Origin: an uncultured Candidatus Saccharibacteria bacterium
GTDB lineage: Bacteria; Patescibacteriota; Saccharimonadia; Saccharimonadales; Saccharimonadaceae
DNA: 6,907 nucleotides
Assembly (NCBI GenBank): GCA_946185175.1
Contig: CAMHIH010000037.1
Span: 1-6,907, forward strand
Direction of reading: 5' to 3'
The position numbers and the translations under genes are program-made. Shown here piece by piece: positions 4,888 through 6,907 of the stretch (positions are counted from its first letter, which is position 1; each line of letters begins with the position of its first letter). The notes beneath the pieces were generated by a model that had not been told where the DNA came from, made no database searches, and saw nothing but the letters and a program-made list of their open reading frames with translations.

Positions 4888-4966
4888 GATGTTTCTCCTC
4901 TCTAAGGTGCAGGCCGCTTCCTTTTTGCGGCAACAATGGGTTCCTATGCGACTACGGTGTCGCAAT
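4888..4966 (-). other. Structured 5' leader of the small gene at 4603-4887
   Basis: About 79 nt from the predicted transcription start to ATG. It can form two hairpins: TGCGAC-ACCGTA-GTCGCA (4964-4947) and GCCGC-AAAAAGGAA-GCGGC (4931-4913). The second exposes an SD-like AAGGAA in its loop. The true AGAGGAG follows unpaired at 4901-4895. I do not recognise it as a known riboswitch. Confidence 0.45.
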
Positions 4967-4972
4967 ATATCT

Positions 4973-5001
4973 ATTATAGCACAGATTTCGAAAAAAGTCA
5001 A
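4973..5001 (-). promoter_or_regulatory. Strong promoter of the small gene at 4603-4887
   Basis: TTGACT (5001-4996) and a perfect TATAAT (4978-4973) are separated by 17 nt on the minus strand. The TGC just before TATAAT makes an extended -10. It begins 6 nt after the stop codon of the CotH gene. This is the closest match to the sigma70 consensus in the window. Confidence 0.9.
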
Positions 5002-5006
5002 GATGC

Positions 5007-6907
5007 TTACGGCTTGAGGATGATGTTGGGGTTGCTGAGTTGCGGTATTTTGTTTTCGACTAGAATCCATTCTTGATTGCCGTCTTCGGCGGCGTCGGCA
5101 AGTTCGAGTTTCTTACCATTGAGGCTTAGGGCCTGCAATTTTTTGGAGTCAATAATCTTTAGTGTGCCGGTGGAGTTTTCCTGAATGATGATATCTTTGC
5201 TAGCTTTGGATAACGGGTCGATGATTTTATAGCTACTATCAAAATTGCGTATGAGCAGGTAATTTGAAGTGTTTAGGGAGTTTTTGGGGGCGAGTTGATT
5301 TTGGGTAAAAGTGCTCTGCGCGGCATATGCTTGATTGTTGGCGGGCACGATTTGGTAATAAGTTTTATTATCTGCCTTAATGAGGGCTTGCATGCGATAA
5401 AATAAATTGAAGGTTTGGTTTTCTTGGTTTGAGAAAGCCTGCAATACTAGCCGTCCATCTTTGGCCGTCAACATCAGGCCGCTGGTTTTGGCAATGATGT
5501 AGTTTTGGCTACCCTCAAAATGTGTAACATACCAATGCTGTGCATCGATATTGAGCGAACGCGCGAAGTTTACTGGGCTATCGTCGCTAGTGCCATCAGC
5601 GTTGAGTGCGCGTCCGGTGCGAATATCAATAATTTTATAACTGCCGTCCTTTTGGGGTTGAAAGTAAAAATAATCATTAAATATTGACTGGTTTAGGCTG
5701 CTATCGTACGAAGCGACGCGGTAGGTGCCGCTTACGGTGGCGTTATTAATGCCATACAATAAGTTCATGTAGTCTAGGCGTTGATTACTCCACTCACGTA
5801 AGTATTCGGCGCTGAGATGGAAATCATTGCGACCCCACATGTAGTTGTCATAGCTAGCAACGTCCATGATATATGATTCGGTGTCTAGGATGAATTCGTC
5901 GATTTCGGCTTTGTTGGCGTAGAGCTTTTCTTGAAAGGTTTGTTTATAGAGATTACGAAATTCGGGATGATCCATTAGGCGCATGCATATTTCATTGTCT
6001 TCCCAGCTATCTTCTGCTTTGCGGATTGTGCGTTGTGTCCAGCTGAGATATGGCGACATATTACGTAGGTCGTCCGTAGCCCAACGGAAATTAGCGAAGG
6101 CGAAGTCGTAGTCCCAGGCTGGTCCGGCGTGTATGACGTCATCGGGGCCGTCCTTGTACATATAAAAAGACGATGCGAGGCCGTCGACGTCGATAGAATA
6201 CTCGAACAAGATATAATAATTAACAAATGATTGGACGTCGATTTCCTGTTGGATGGCCTCCCAGTTATTGGCATAGAGTGCGCGTTCGAAGCGATTGTAG
6301 GCTTGACGAAAATCTTCAAGCGCTTCGGCTTGTTTTTTCTCTGAGTCGGAAACGGTGTCTTTCATGAGGATTTGGTGTTTACCGTAATTGCTGACAAAAA
6401 ATTCGTCGTCCGGTTCCCAAATATTATCCATTTCGACCAGAACTCCAAGATTGTTTTTCAGATTTACGGTGTTTTTACCAATTTCGGTTTTATGGCAAAG
6501 CAAATATAGGCCCAGATATTGTCCGTCGATGTAAAGATTGACGTATTGGCCTTGATTTGCGTAAGGCATATCGAGCAGGCTTGCAGCATGAAAGGCGAGA
6601 CTGTTTCTAATGTGACTATCGTCGAGTGCGTCGGCCAACAAAACCCATTTTTTACTAGCACCAAGGCCAAACAAGTCGGTTTTCTGGTCGAACTTAATTT
6701 GGTATGGCCGTTTGGGTTGCCCCCAGGTTGAGTTGCCGCGCCCTTTAATCTCGACATTTTGGTACTGGAAAACCTGTCCGATTGAATCGGTGATTTGGAG
6801 ATCATTCCCGGGGTATTTAATGTCTTTAGTGCCGGCGTGGATAGTTTCGAGCGTGACGCCGTTTAGGGATAGCTGCAGGGTTGGTATGTCATCAGCGTAG
6901 ACTGGTG
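5007..6907 (-). CDS. CotH-type kinase with two C-terminal ricin-B-like lectin domains (N-terminus outside window)
   Basis: 632 residues are visible to TAA at 5007; the frame is open to the right edge, so the signal peptide and start are missing. Residues about 10-380 form a CotH domain: KGRGNSTWGQPKRPYQIKF (54-72), LFGLGASKKWVLLADALDD (78-96) with IRN, YVNLYIDGQYLGLYLL (121-136), VEMD (157-160), FEYSIDVDGLASSFYMYKD (234-252), and the Asp motif PAWDYDFAF (262-270). CotH proteins are atypical kinases first known for phosphorylating spore coat proteins; related forms occur on secreted proteins of many bacteria. Residues about 392-504 and 513-615 each look like a ricin-B beta-trefoil (YKIID, QHWYV, NYIIAKTSGLMLTA; then YYQIV, YKIID, NQEWILV), which usually bind sugars. 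I infer a secreted or surface protein that binds glycans and phosphorylates a protein partner. No terminator follows the stop, so transcripts may run into the small gene at 4603-4887. Confidence 0.9.
   Translation of the reverse strand, partial: PVYADDIPTLQLSLNGVTLETIHAGTKDIKYPGNDLQITDSIGQVFQYQNVEIKGRGNSTWGQPKRPYQIKFDQKTDLFGLGASKKWVLLADALDDSHIRNSLAFHAASLLDMPYANQGQYVNLYIDGQYLGLYLLCHKTEIGKNTVNLKNNLGVLVEMDNIWEPDDEFFVSNYGKHQILMKDTVSDSEKKQAEALEDFRQAYNRFERALYANNWEAIQQEIDVQSFVNYYILFEYSIDVDGLASSFYMYKDGPDDVIHAGPAWDYDFAFANFRWATDDLRNMSPYLSWTQRTIRKAEDSWEDNEICMRLMDHPEFRNLYKQTFQEKLYANKAEIDEFILDTESYIMDVASYDNYMWGRNDFHLSAEYLREWSNQRLDYMNLLYGINNATVSGTYRVASYDSSLNQSIFNDYFYFQPQKDGSYKIIDIRTGRALNADGTSDDSPVNFARSLNIDAQHWYVTHFEGSQNYIIAKTSGLMLTAKDGRLVLQAFSNQENQTFNLFYRMQALIKADNKTYYQIVPANNQAYAAQSTFTQNQLAPKNSLNTSNYLLIRNFDSSYKIIDPLSKASKDIIIQENSTGTLKIIDSKKLQALSLNGKKLELADAAEDGNQEWILVENKIPQLSNPNIILKP

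Noticed and set aside
4888..5070. Upstream extension of the 94-aa gene (start at 5070, 155 residues)
   Set aside because: It would overlap the CotH gene by 64 nt and begin upstream of the TTGACT/TATAAT promoter; the strong SD is at the internal ATG 4887, and the added residues read like non-coding sequence.
6672..6674. TTG at 6674 as the start of the CotH gene
   Set aside because: The frame continues to the window edge, and the 77 residues before it contain the conserved CotH motif GRGNSTW and the PYQIKF segment, so this TTG is an internal Leu.
1..6907. Alternative genetic code (UGA as Gly or Trp)
   Set aside because: All complete genes end in TAA at the expected family length, Trp is encoded by TGG, and no in-frame TGA interrupts any of them.

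Overview
The window looks like chromosomal DNA from a reduced-genome bacterium of the Patescibacteria (Candidate Phyla Radiation), most likely close to Saccharibacteria. This is inference. It rests on the partial first gene, whose GVFDGQ...GPDG...YPVPANYASKSKLVEGD core I recall as a conserved Patescibacteria protein. It also rests on an rplJ-rplL pair standing apart from both rplK-rplA and rpoBC, on compact gene packing, and on a mix of Shine-Dalgarno (SD) and apparently leaderless starts. All six visible stop codons are TAA. No reading frame needs UGA recoding, which argues against Gracilibacteria or Absconditabacteria.

Layout from left to right. Positions 1-318 (-) hold the 5' part of the small Patescibacteria-type gene, with its own consensus-like promoter. 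Positions 472-1668 and 1695-2783 (-) are two tandem, diverged paralogous membrane proteins, each with a charged cytoplasmic half and about six membrane segments. Both begin with the same 19-nt start-site sequence. Positions 2801-2940 hold two successive rho-independent terminators that form an imperfect direct repeat and end the ribosomal protein operon. Positions 2952-3332 (rplL) and 3390-3914 (rplJ) encode the L7/L12 stalk, preceded by a recognisable L10 leader RNA and a strong promoter. Positions 4118-4546 (+) encode RlmH, the only plus-strand gene, whose promoter interlocks with the rplJ promoter. Positions 4603-4887 (-) hold a small unrecognised gene of unusual composition, with a near-perfect promoter and a UUCG-loop terminator of its own. 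Positions 5007-6907 (-) hold most of a CotH-type kinase fused to two ricin-B-like beta-trefoil domains; its N-terminus lies outside the window.

The central block is translation related: L10/L12 stalk synthesis with autogenous control, next to an rRNA methyltransferase. The flanks look like cell-surface or lineage-specific functions: two membrane proteins on one side, a secreted or surface kinase-lectin on the other. There is no RNA gene, insertion sequence or CRISPR array, and no gene-free stretch longer than about 210 bases.
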